Shown one piece after another: positions 32,001 through 46,699 of a stretch of 64,000 nt of DNA (the first letter of the stretch is position 1; each line of letters starts with the position of its first letter). The notes below the pieces were generated by a model that ran no database searches, was not told where the DNA came from, and saw nothing but the letters and a program-made list of their open reading frames with translations. The stretch comes from Aquila chrysaetos chrysaetos (Eukaryota; Chordata; Aves; Accipitriformes; Accipitridae), in NCBI RefSeq assembly GCF_900496995.4, contig NC_044006.1, positions 36,579,120 to 36,643,119 of the forward strand, written 5' to 3'. A program made the position numbers and the translations under genes.

Positions 32001-35000
32001 GATCCAAATTATGTTCATAGGGTCTTAGAAACATGTTTGTGGGATATCTCGGGATACAAACATTGCTGTGGATGCAAACTAATCTACGCTTGTTGTTTTG
32101 GCACTGTACAAGCGGTGGAAATACTGACCTCTCCGGCTGTCCTGAATCTTGGGCCTGTGTTATGCCTCAGTGACTTGCCCAGATTACTCCTGACACAATG
32201 ATATTCCTATTAAGGGACCATTCATATTTGATGTGATGGAAACAGAGCTGGATATTATCAGCCTCGTGAATAAAGACAGACATGCATTTAGTCAGATTCA
32301 GCTGCCAGCTTCACACGCAGCAAAACTGGCTCTCTAGAGTAAGTCAGGGTAAGAACTTTCAGCTCTAAACCATTACAATTAAGAAGGAATGAAGCAAATT
32401 CTTTCATTCCTTCTAGTGGTCATGGGCAAACCAACAAAACCTCCTGCTGAGGCACTTAAAATTTTATCAAAATCATCCTGGTCACTTCATCTGTTGTTAC
32501 ATGAACGTCAGTGAATGCATGCGACTCCCAGCTAGGGTGTCAGACACAGCTCCAAGGACTGAAAATACTCTTGGAACTCCCTGCCACAATCAATTATCTT
32601 CTCCAAAAGGTGATATTGGACATTAAGAAAAAGGAGCATTCCTGTTTCTTCCGGGTTTTTTTTCTGAACTGGGAGAATGCAAACACTTTTTTTGAGGATA
32701 GAAAGGATCTTCTTAACCTCCAGCTACAAACACTGACAATTTTCACTAACGCTCAATCCAGTACAAACTTTTCCAGGAGGGGCACTGAAAGAGACATAGC
32801 AAAATTCAAGCACACAAAAGAAGCCAGCTTTGCCCCAGCTCCCAAAAAGCAAAAAGATCACTCTCTGAACCTTAGACATTTTAACTGCGAAGAGGCACAT
32901 TCTCCACAACTAGTTTTAGTGTTTTTGCTAAATAGACCAAGGTACGCCATGCTAAACACAACTTAAACGGGACCACTGCAAAGGAATGAGTGGCATTCTG
33001 AGGCTAGCAGTGAAATTTTATCTTCTCTTCCTGAACAACTGTAGCACAATGTCTAGAAACAAATAATAGGTCTGTTCCTGGCAGGAGCTCAGCTGCATCC
33101 TGAAAATGCCTCCAGGCACTTGCCATTTTGTTTTATTGCAGTTCCTCAAAACTGGTCAATTGTAAGCATCAATCTTGCAGAGAAGGCACGCTATCGGCGG
33201 TGAAGGACAACTGCTTGTTATATAATCCTGCCAAATCCTTGATACAGCAGTTCTCGGTGAACAACCGTCTTGCTCTGAGTCATCTGGAAAGTCTCTGGTT
33301 CAGTGAGCTTCCAGGAGCATCAACCATCACAACAGGTTCTATTTCCACTTCCCATTTCAAATTACAGGAGGCACCTATGAGTCAAGGCAATCATTTTCTC
33401 TTTATCTACTTTCAGATGCCATCCCGCGTACGGATCCAGCCCGCGTTCCTGCGGAGCCAGAAGCCCCGTGGGAGTTCCCAGCTAGCTCTGGATGTCACAG
33501 CTTGCAGCTGTCCGGGGTGGCTGTTGGCACACAGGTCCCGCTGCAGTTACTGAGCAGGACGGTCCGAGGGCAACCACGGTGCGAGGAAATCCTTACCCTG
33601 CTCTTCAGAGAACTGGAGATGCTACATGCGGGCTGGACTTGCTCCGTGCTCAGCAGCCTTTCTCCAAACACCCATCGCTGGTTCCTGTCAAAAGTGGATG
33701 CCGTGCCCATTAGACCTCTGGGCTGGCCCTGCTCGGCCATTCATGCGGTGGGAGGCAGGCACTGCCGAATGCCATATCCCTGCTCCTGTCACCAGAGCCA
33801 GGGGCTTGATTAGCTCACACTTTAAAAAAATTTTTCCCCCTTTGAGGCAATGCCAAGTCTTAATCCGGTCCTCGGTCACGGATCTCAGCAGGACACATTA
33901 CACTAGAGCTATCTTTGAATTAGGAAGTTTCCCACCTCAGAGCTGGCCAGCTTAGACCTACTGCTCTCCCACCTCTCCTCCTCCCCACCGTGCCCGACAG
34001 ACAGCTGGAGTCAGCTCTTCTGACAACAGTGTTGGCACGCGAAGCTGAGAAGCTCTTTTTTCACAAACCCAAATGACTACAACTTTGGCAATCTCACTCC
34101 TATTGAACAACAGCAACAACAAAAAGAACCGAGTCAGCAGCAAGCAGTAGCCTGTTGCACAGGGCTGTAATAAAACCAGGAGAAACGAGATGGGTCAGCT
34201 TGGGTTGGCCAGTAGGTGCCAAAAGAGCTGGTCCAGGGTTACCACTTCAGGGGCCAAAGGGGGGAAAGATGGAAGGTAATCACTTCCCTGGTTCTCTGTC
34301 TCACTCCTCTGCATATGACAAAATTGCTTCAGCCTTTACTACTATTACAAAGTTTCTATGAAAGGACCATACAATTCAATATTCAAACTTAAATGCCATT
34401 CATATGATTTTAGGACAATTTGCAAAACCTGCAAAACCCATCAAGTTTCAGTATTCATTATGATCTGGACAGAATTCCAGTTCTGCATTCATTTCCGCAG
34501 TCATAATTTGGCTAAAATAATTATTCAGGTTCGAAACAAATCTCTTATTTCCTTATTTTAAAATTATCTTTCTTAAAATAAATTAAAATTTCAGAATATT
34601 GCCAGAATGGCACCTACTAGAAGGCAAGATCGTTTATCAGAGAGGTATTTTAAAGTTTTCCGCTCTAAACAGATGGGACCATCACTGGAGAAAATAGAAC
34701 TCGTGTTTGCCACATGTTTTCCATAGTTTTATGATTCTTGTATTTTTTATTAAACTAGCTAGTGAAAATAATAACTATAGTGGAGTTTTTTATTTAGCCT
34801 CAGGGGTCAGAACAGTGATTCAGTTGTTCACAGTGTTTTCTTTTCTCCTTTTTTCCTTCTCAGCAATATAAATCATAAATCTAAGAATTGGGTTTCCAGT
34901 GCAACCCATTATAGCAATTAATTTATTTTGTGTTTGCCATGGCTATGGTATAACTGTTGCTTTAAAATTGCTGTTTGGGTAAAACAGGGCCCAAAACCTA

Positions 35001-35879
35001 AACAGCAAGTATAATCTAAAACGTGTATCACACATAAAGGGCAGCAATCATCTTCCCCGTACAAATCATTGGTGTTAACATGAAAAACTTAGTATCCCAC
35101 TATCAGTTCATATGAGTTTTTAGTCTCCCTCTGTCAAGAATGGACAACCAGGCATCTATCAAAAATAAAACTACCTGCACTAGGATTGGGAACTAGATTC
35201 TCCAGATTTAATAGAACCAACTGAATCATGTACTTTGTATAAATAATGTATGTATTAATCTATTAAAAAAAAAATCAAGAATCCTTTTATTCCCACCTTT
35301 TTCTAAATTTATAAATATTTAAACTGGTCTATATCTGTCCTTGACTTTTCTTGTGTAGCTGAATCTTACTTTGTGTCTTCTTCTCTTAAAAAGGTTGTAA
35401 GCAGATGTTCTATGTTCTCCGTCAACACCTGTAGCAGTAACTTGTAAACAAAGTGAAAAAAAGAAATGTTCTGTTTTACTTAAAAGCTTTACTATGACTT
35501 TGCTTAACTATGCATTGACAAAACTGCTTTCCAAATAGTTGCAAACAACATAGCAACTTGTAAGACAACATTTTTATACGTAGCTCTGAATGAACTGAAA
35601 ACACAAAGCTCAGAACATGTTCTTTATAAAGGTTGCGTAACTTGCTATCTAAACTCATCTGACTAATCACGAAACCCATGAGAGAGGCAGGTGGATCGTA
35701 ACAGCAGATGAGTTGAAGGGCAGCGATTCTCATACAAGGAAAGGGTTCAAATAATTGCTTGTTAGTCAGAGAAGAACAATGCTGGAAGAAAAATGTATGA
35801 ATAAATGAATGAGCGAACACCAGACTAATGAGCTACTTCCTCCACTTGGCATATGAGCTCTCTGGGGATGGCGACTCAT

Positions 35880-36260
35880 TTTCGTTACACGCGTGAACAC
35901 AACGCAGAGCATAACAGGGTCTTGGTTTCTGCCTGCTGTTCCGGCTATGGACACGCAGCCTGGTGATGAGGCCTGGAAGATGGGGGGCTTGAGCATTGGA
36001 CGTGGTGCCGTTCCCAGCCCACTGTTCGCAGCACCAACCGAGAACGGCCCTTCTGCTCTGGGTTTGGGGAAGCGTGGCCGCTCCCCTGTCTGTTGGGGTT
36101 GCAGATTGACTCCGCAGACACGGGCACGCGGAGCTAGCTGTGTGCTGAGGGGACTCGGGTCCCGCCAGGTTTATGCCGCGGGGACTGTGCCACGCAGACG
36201 TGGCCGATGAACCCTGGCTAGCTGCAGCCGGCTCCCCCGCAACACGTTCCTGTCACCGGG
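35880..36260. other. Isolated CpG-rich patch
   Basis: About 380 bp with frequent CpG (for example ACGCGTGAACACAACGC, CCGAGAACGGCCC, GCCGCGGGGACTG, ACGTGGCCGATG) inside an otherwise AT-rich spacer. No exon, TATA box or recognisable open frame. It could be an orphan CpG island, enhancer or lncRNA promoter. Confidence 0.35.
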
Positions 36261-36817
36261 CAGCACCAGGGTACTAACAAGCCCCGCTGGAAGTCAGCTG
36301 ACTTGTCCTCTTCTTTTTTCTTCTCCTTTTTTCCTTCAGTGCGCCTCTTGATTCTTGTGTTTCCAAGGGAACTTCTCAGCTTGCACACGGACAGTCAGCT
36401 CGGGTCCAGACGTGTGCCTCCAGAGCCCTTTCGCAACAAGACACAGGCTGCACAACCCCTAAGGAGCCAGCTAGGGTCCAACATACAAACTAGCAAGGGT
36501 CTTTCTAAAGCCTGGTACCAGGAAGGCAACACAAGGAGACCTGAGCAGGCTCAGAAGGGGGCTACCTTCCCTCCGAGAGAGCGATCTCAGCCAGCATTGA
36601 TCTTAACAGAGTCAGGCTTAATTTAATCACTCATCTGCTCCCACTGAGCTCCCTGATCTCCAGGATACCCCAGCTCTCCGTTCCCCTGAATGATGGAGAC
36701 TTGACAGTATTTAATGAGATTAACTGTCATCTTCATTACATAAGAGCCTTTAATTACACGATATCATTGAACATCACTCGATACCAAAGAAAAGCATGCT
36801 TTCTTAAATTTCAGGCA

Positions 36818-36895
36818 GTGACAAGGGGTCCAGAAGAACTGGGTTCCAATCCTGGCTTTGCCACAGGCCTCTTCTGGCATGTTGGGTAAGAGCAG
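36818..36895 (+). mobile_element. MIR/CORE-SINE-like fragment
   Basis: AGAACTGGGTTCCAATCC followed by TGGCTTTGCCACAG and then TGGGTAAGAGC follows the MIR core in order (GGGTTCGAATCCCGGCTCTGCCAC..TTGGGCAAG). Such ancient SINE remnants occur across amniotes. The match is from memory and the copy is short. Confidence 0.5.
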
Positions 36896-38415
36896 GATAG
36901 CCGCTGAATTAAAGGTTGTGTAAGCAGGCTCAGGCACTTCTTAACTTTAGGGAGCTAGACTTTGCAATCTAAACACTCCGTGTGTAATTATTAAATTGAG
37001 GCTGATTCAGAACCTTGACACATGAAGAGAAGTACCCACAGGCTCTCCATCCTTTTATACAGCTTCACATTTCAAACAATTACTTGAAAAGGACTGGATC
37101 AAAAAGTTGGTGCTTGCTCAAAGCCCCAGAAAAGAGTGCCCAATTCAAATCCAAATTGCTTTTTTGTGGCTGAAGCAGTGTTTCCATCACTCTGAGTATT
37201 TTGGCTTGATACTCTCAGAACTAGACCTGTGTGTGCTGCAAAAGAAGAGAGCCATACAAGGGCAAAAAAGATGGTGGTTTTTCCCATCTTGGAGAGCGAG
37301 TAGATGAAAGAGTAGGAATCAGGCTCTATTTTTAGAGTCTAGCTTTTTAATTCATTAGCTGGACAGGGCTGTTCACATGCAGTCACTTTCCTCACTAGGT
37401 CAAGGCTAGCAAACAACTGCTGCATTACAAGGACAGAGATAAGTGAGCAAGTCAAACTATTACTCTCCTCCATTGCCAATTACTTCATTCTAAGACCCCC
37501 CCCAAATCACCAGTGACATTCAGTGACCTTCTGCTGCAAGGAGGGAGCAAACTGCCCCCTCCATCAGCATCTGTGCCTACCACAGGCAGCACACCAGCAT
37601 CCCTCGCCCAGCAGCACACAGCTGCCTTGCAGAAACTCCCAATGCTTCGGAGACAATGTAAGGAAACAATTACACTTGCTGTTGATTAGCAAGTCTGTAC
37701 TTTTCAGCTTAGCTAGTGCTGCCAAGTAATGAGCACTTCTATTAGCTACGGGGGAAGGGAGTTTACTACTTGCTTATTTAAAGAACATGCTAAATCACAC
37801 AATCTGTTTTTACACATCCCACCCCCCAGGACAGAGTTAGTTTCTAACAGGGGCCAAGTTACTTGCCAGGCCCTCACCTTCTACCAAAGGCTAAGCGGTT
37901 AGTTAATCTAGGCAGTTTACACAAAAGTGAAGTCCAGCCTAGTAAAAGCTTACAATCAACTATTTTCAACAGCACCTGATACCAGGCTGAAATAGGCTGG
38001 TACTGTACAACCCCGTTTCTCTGCAGTTTAACTGTGGTACTCATTTTGCCTTGCCTAGGAACCAGATAGCTCTTTTAATTACATCTAAAACATAGCCGTT
38101 CAGACTGAGGAATAATCAGTCCTGCAAGCAGAGCCAAGTAGATGCCTTGGAAACAGATTACTGGATTCCTTCATGTCTTAATAAACTTCACTAGTGAAAT
38201 TCCTGATGCTTCCTCTTCCCTCCCCCTGCCCTCCTTCAGCTATAGCTTAGTATCTGTGTTTCAGGCAGACTTGGTGTACAAGGAGGGTTGAATTCAAGTA
38301 ACAGCCTCTCACTAGGACCACGGTCTCAGATGACCGATTTTCACCAAACTCATAAGGAACAGACTTGCAATCTGTTGACCTTGCACAACAGGTTCAAAAA
38401 TCAAGTACGAAAAGC

Positions 38416-38455
38416 AGGTCACACAACCTCTCTCTAACCCTGGTTTCCCAAGCTA
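38416..38455 (+). mobile_element. Short MIR-like fragment
   Basis: GCAGGTCACACAACCTCTCT then AACCCTGGTTTCCC resembles the 3' part of the MIR core (GCAAGTCACTTAACCTCTCT..CAGTTTCC). Only about 36 bp are recognisable. Confidence 0.35.
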
Positions 38456-40526
38456 ACAACCCCAAAGAAAGAAGTTTTTCCTCAATGTTTTGTCTTTTAA
38501 AAATAGATTTTAATAAAGATCATTTGCCTTTCCTCTTCACACAAATACTGCACTGTCATTTCCCCTCCTTCCAACCCAAAACAGTTTGGAAGTGTAAGAC
38601 CCTTCCAGTGTGAGAAGATGCTAAGGCAATCTGATTTCCCAGACTTGAGATGAGCCGTACATGCCCACAACTCCCCTTGAAGACAGTACCATCTGCTTCA
38701 ACTTCCTTAGCTAGTCTGATACATACCATGCCTTCTTAGATACACTTTCATCAGTAGCTTTCAATAAACTTTGGAGGGGACAGTATTTCCCTCTCCCTGT
38801 TTTAAAGTTCAAAAAGCTATATACAGGACCACGAGGGGAAACCTTAGGCAAGTCTCACTCGAGACAACCCCCACATGCTAGAAGTTTTGAACCCTGGCAA
38901 ATGACACAGCATTAGTGCTGACGGCCCTGTCACCTGCTATCACCTTCCCCCATCAATGGCAAGGGTCCTAGACAGCTTAACAAAACCTGGTACAGCATCA
39001 TCAAAGTTGGTACCTTAAAAGAAATGGACACATTGGCTATACTGGCACCACCTTAAGCCCTTAAATCTAGAAACGGGAAACATCAGTCCCCTCTCCACCG
39101 TAACCCCCTCCATGCTCCAGGGAGGCCTCATTCACCAAATTTGCTCCTAGGAACTTCCTGTCCTACACCATCACAGGAGCTGCTTTCAAGGATACTAGTG
39201 ATACTTCACAGGGAAGGTTAAAAAAAAAAAAAAAAATCTCCCTTCATCAGAGGAGCAGATAGCACTTTTTAAGAGAAGATTCCTTTTGAATTTTTTCTTG
39301 TTTGAGCCAAACAAAACATGTCATGAAAGGACTGCCTCCTTGAGCTGTTCCTCTTGGCTTGAAGAACACACTGCCAAAAAGTTTCTTCTTCAGACTACCA
39401 TCCTCCTCTAAGAACTTAAACAGCAAAATAAGTAAGTTCATTTCTCAGTTGAAGGGCAAATCTTGGACATTTCAGTCCCAGCACTTTTTTTTTTTTTTTT
39501 TTAATCTTTCCACATCCCATGTTGAAGCTTCAGGAAGACACAGCCACTTCTTGGGCCTTCAATCAATACCTTTTCCTATCACTATCCGATGGACGTTGTA
39601 CGAAATCTGTGGAAGCTACGACAGCCGTGCAGCTAATTTACCAGAAGTTGCAGTTATTCTCCTCTCACTGTTTACATGCAAGTTGACTTCATGCTGAAAG
39701 GTCACACTGTAATTTCATAAAATATAGCCTAAAATACATGCATCTATAACTGTCTGTCATCCAAATGTGATTATTTCTACCACCTAACCATGCAGAGTAA
39801 ATCAAGAGCGCAGCTCTTCAACATGACAGAAATGCTCTGTTCAGTATTAAAAGACAGATCCAAGAAACAGTCTTTGCTGAAAAACAAACAGCCTGCAATC
39901 TTGCACAAATTAATACCTACTCTACAGTCAATGTTTTATTATTCAACCTAAAACATTGTATAGTTCTTTGTGAAGTGTCTGTACTTAAAATACTGTGCAC
40001 TTTAATGGTCAGAGCAAGCCTTACTTTTCTATTCTGTCCTTAGTCAATTTAGCCAACGTTTGCAGATAGCACAGGCTCAAGAGCTGGTTTCACACTGAAG
40101 ACATACAAAAAAACAGAACTTGAAAAATAAAATTGCCATTAGTATTTAATCACCTATAAAAAAAAATAAACTAGCACTTTCAGTTTACATCTCATTGCAC
40201 AAGATCAAAGCTGGTCTTCAGTCTAAGCACAGGAGACAGAGACCCTGACCTACAGACAGTGAAGAAGTGTACTCAGACCAACAGAAAAAACATGGACTAG
40301 CCATTAGGCTTTCAATTCACACGGCACATGTCTTTTCAGTCTTATCAAAAGTGAAATCCACCACGGAACTCTATGCTTGGGGCCTACAATCTTCACAAAT
40401 ATCAAATTACATTTTCAAAAGCCTTTGAAAATATGGAAACAACTGAAATCCTGGAGAATTCTACACTTCTCCACATAAACCAAGAAGCAGCAGAAGCACT
40501 TGGTAAATTCAACAACCCGCATCAGC

Positions 40527-40532
40527 TTTATT
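40527..40532 (-). terminator. RPL15 poly(A) signal
   Basis: AATAAA on the minus strand, only 21 nt after the stop codon and followed by a GGTTGTTG-type downstream element. The very short 3' UTR is typical of ribosomal protein genes. Cleavage is expected near 40505-40515. Confidence 0.85.
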
Positions 40533-40553
40533 AGATCATTACATTTACAAGAA

Positions 40554-44363
<3,810 letters not shown>

Positions 44364-44367
44364 CTAC

Positions 44368-45365
44368 CTGCTGAATCGAGAAGTCAATGAAAAATGTGCA
44401 CCAAATCCGATTCCAAATTTGAACAGCTTCCAACAGAGACACTGCATAAAACCATACACATAACACCACTGAAACACAGGATGCTCTCAAGCTTCTTTGT
44501 ACCACTGCCTCACCTGGTAACACAGCTCACACTTGGCGGCCTCCAACAGAACACATGGCAGTTACCATTCTTGGCAATTTTCTTCCTTTTCATGTGTTCT
44601 CAAGTGCTGAACTCCTCAGCTGAGGAATTTTCAGACATGTACGTCAGATACTACCCAAATCGATAGTTAACATCCAAAACAAGTTGTAAATATTAATCTA
44701 AAGAAGGACGTGACTGTGAGTGGTGTGGTATTCGTTCTTAACATGGTTTAATTACCCCTAAAAGCCTTTGAGCTCTCACACACCTGCAGCAATTAGCAGA
44801 TTTAAGTGAACTCCATCAAACCCCCACCCAAATCACCACCAGAAAACGGCAGCTCATTTTATTTGCACAAAAAAAACCCCAGTTCACGTGTGATTTTTCG
44901 AGTCTGCCCACCTACGGCCTAGCTCTTGCCATCCCCAGCTCCCCCGCCTCTACGATCGCATTGTGGCATAAAACACCACAAACCAACTGCAGACCCGGAG
45001 CCCAACCAGGACGTGCGGCCTGTAATCACCCTGCACCCGCTACGCTGCAGTGCGCGGCCCTCCGCTCACACCGGGCAACCCTGGGTCCAAGCGAGTGTCC
45101 CCCTCCCCTCCCCGCCCCACACCCCAGGCGCCCAGACCGCCCCGACGAAGCGCAGCCCACGGGCCCTCCACCGGCCTCCCGAGGCCCGCGGCCCGCCCAG
45201 GCCGCGTTCCCGGCGGGCCGCAGAGGCCCCGCGCCGCGGGAGCAGCCCCGTCCCGTCCCGCTAGGGTGGCGGCGGGCGGATGCGGCAGCGGGGCGAGCGG
45301 ATGGCCGCCTCGGGCCCGGGATGGAACCAGATTGAGGGAAAGGCCGAGCACACACAATCCCTCAC
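44368..45365 (-). other. RPL15 intron 1
   Basis: About 1 kb. The first 400 bp after exon 1 (44.97-45.36 kb) are CpG island and the rest is ordinary sequence. A CACGTG lies near 44886. Confidence 0.7.
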
Positions 45366-45396
45366 CTGATGGCACCCAGCACCGGAAAGGAAGAAG
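45366..45396 (-). promoter_or_regulatory. RPL15: RPL15 TOP exon 1 (non-coding) and start site
   Basis: The transcribed strand reads CTTCTTCCTTTCC from 45396 and then reaches ATCAG|GTGAGG. A C followed by a pyrimidine tract at the mRNA 5' end is the 5' TOP motif through which mTOR/LARP1 control ribosomal protein translation. The donor at 45365 and the acceptor near 44368 make this the likely non-coding first exon. The exact start base is inferred. Confidence 0.7.
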
Positions 45397-45453
45397 CCTG
45401 CTTCCCACACCCCCTTGCGGCGGCATCGCGCTTCCGGCGGCGGCAGCGGCGCC

Positions 45454-45470
45454 TCATGGGTAATGTAGTC
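45454..45470 (-). promoter_or_regulatory. GFY/ZNF143-like promoter element
   Basis: The minus strand reads GACTACATTACCCATGAG, close to the ACTACAATTCCC 'GFY/Staf' motif of housekeeping bidirectional promoters, with one substitution in the core spacer. It is placed about 60 bp upstream of the RPL15 TOP start. Confidence 0.5.
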
Positions 45471-45579
45471 CGGAGGGGGGCGCGGGAGAGCGGGGCCGCC
45501 CTCCTCGCCCCGCCCCGCCCTGCCCGGCCCCCGCGCCCGCCAATGGGCGGCAGGAGGCGGGGCTCTGCCCGCCCGGCCG

Positions 45580-45617
45580 GCGCGGCTCCATGGGGTCCTG
45601 TGGGAAGCTCTGCCCAG
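45580..45617 (+). other. NKIRAS1: Possible NKIRAS1 non-coding exon 1
   Basis: A CCAAT box at 45540-45544 is followed about 70 bp later by GCTCTGCCCAG|GTGCGC, a usable splice donor on the plus strand. Human NKIRAS1 has non-coding leader exons, so this is a reasonable candidate, but no direct evidence of the start exists in sequence. Confidence 0.3.
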
Positions 45618-45685
45618 GTGCGCGCTCGCGCTGGGGCGGGGGGGCCCGGGGGCGCGCGCGGGGCCGGGGGCGCGCGGAGCTGCAG

Positions 45686-45742
45686 GTCTGGGGGGGGTCC
45701 CCGGGGGGGGGGGGGTGTCCCCGGGGGGGGGGGGGGGGGGAG
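45686..45742 (+). repeat. Poly-G tracts with G-quadruplex potential
   Basis: Repeated runs of 6 to about 19 G separated by TCCCC or TGTCCCC. They lie immediately downstream of the probable NKIRAS1 first-exon donor (CCCAG|GTGCGC at about 45617). The G-rich strand is the NKIRAS1-sense strand. Confidence 0.8.
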
Positions 45743-46605
45743 TTGGCTTCTCTGCGGCGGCGGGGTGACCTCCCCGCTTTTCAGCGTATGCTTTGCAGAG
45801 CGCCCTGGCGTGTGAGGCGTTACCCGGTTAAACTGGAATCGGCGGAGGACGACGCCAGCCCCTCCCGGTCCCGAAAGGGTACTCTGCAGCCCGCAGGCTG
45901 CTCCGAACTGCGGGCGGAGAGTTCGGGCCTGCCGCCCTGCCCTGGCTCCGCTGGCAGAGGGAACTGCCCCTGGCTTCTGGAGGCCTCCCGCTAAAACCAA
46001 CCCCCACCCATCCACACTGGTTTAAAGCAGACCGGAAAACCTGCTTTTGCATTTGCTTTCCTGTGCTTCTGCTTTATAACCCTCCTGTTTTCTATCACCT
46101 GGTCCGTAAAAGCTAGGAACTTTCTGTGCGTGAAGTAAGAGGGAAGGAACCGCCATTTTGTCGCGTTTCCAGAAGCCGTCCTGATACCACCAGATACCGC
46201 CGGGCCCGCGGCAAAACCACGAAGCCCGGTAACGCCAGTCTTGCAGTGTACGCACACGCCGACAAACACGGCCCCTGCCCCAGAGGGTTTACACACTTCA
46301 GGGCTCACAGTCTCCCCGAGCCCGACGGGTCAAGCGTCGAGGCTGCGGGCAAGCATCGGCACCAATGGCAGCAGCCTAAAACCTTAAAACATGGTGTGGG
46401 AGGAAGCCCTAGTCCTAAAAATATCGGTCGCTGGTGAGCGCCTGGGAGGGAGCTGTGCCTGCGAGTCACCCGCTGCTTCGCGTTTTGCCTCTCGCCTTTT
46501 CGTGGGCTTCGCTTCTGTCTGGTGCCGAGCTCTGCCACCTCGCCGGGCTCACAGACTCCTGTGTCTGCACAGGGCTCGCCTGCTGACTCGGCCGTCTTGG
46601 GAAAG

Positions 46606-46699
46606 ATGGGAAAGGGCTACAAGGTGGTGGTTTGTGGAATGGCCTCGGTGGGAAAGACTGCGATTTTGGAGCAGCTTCTCTATGGAAAGCATACCGTTG
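46606..46699 (+). CDS. NKIRAS1: NKIRAS1 first coding exon (P-loop)
   Basis: 94 nt encoding [19 protein letters not shown] through YGKHTV plus one base. The donor is GTTG|GTGAGA. The frame is open upstream of the ATG without another ATG. A plausible acceptor CTGCACAG at about 46571 would bound the 5' UTR part of this exon. Confidence 0.96.

Larger units (their letters stand above)
25300..40500. other. Intergenic spacer between NR1D2 and RPL15
   Basis: Roughly 15 kb with no recognisable protein-coding exon. Contents: poly-C/poly-G runs just outside the CpG island (25427-25442 and nearby), old CR1-like fragments (26640-26760, 28850-29010), MIR-like fragments (36818-36895, 38416-38455), an isolated CpG-rich patch (35880-36260), and AT-rich stretches (29.1-30.1, 31.5-32.1 and 34.5-35.4 kb) that could be non-coding regulatory sequence. 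Longer open frames at 32511-32966 and 33128-33553 have no recognisable similarity. Confidence 0.7.
44990..46600. promoter_or_regulatory. Shared CpG-island promoter of RPL15 and NKIRAS1
   Basis: Dense CpG sequence covers the head-to-head starts of RPL15 (leftward) and NKIRAS1 (rightward). Inside are GC boxes (about 45506-45520), a CCAAT box in GCCAATGGGCGG (45540-45544), an ETS-like CTTCCGG near 45431, and the ACTACATTACCCATGA element at 45454-45470. The two start regions are only about 200 bp apart. Confidence 0.8.

Noticed and set aside
32511-32966. 151-codon plus-strand open frame in the NR1D2-RPL15 spacer
   Set aside because: No recognisable domain and no promoter or splice context. Part of the DNA (32568-32640, TGGAACTCCCTGCCACA then a TTGGACATT-like stretch) faintly resembles an ancient LINE 3' region, which is too weak to call.
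33128-33553. 141-codon plus-strand open frame
   Set aside because: Composition unlike a conserved protein, overlapped by other frames, no similarity recognised.
38570-38590. CCTTCCAACCCAAAAC, similar to a CR1 3' end
   Set aside because: Sixteen bases in a C/A-rich context with unrelated flanks; treated as chance.
46522-46605. N-terminal extension of NKIRAS1 upstream of the ATG
   Set aside because: The frame stays open upstream, but the upstream codon is GTG, not ATG. The ATG at 46606 has a strong context and matches the family start MGKG.
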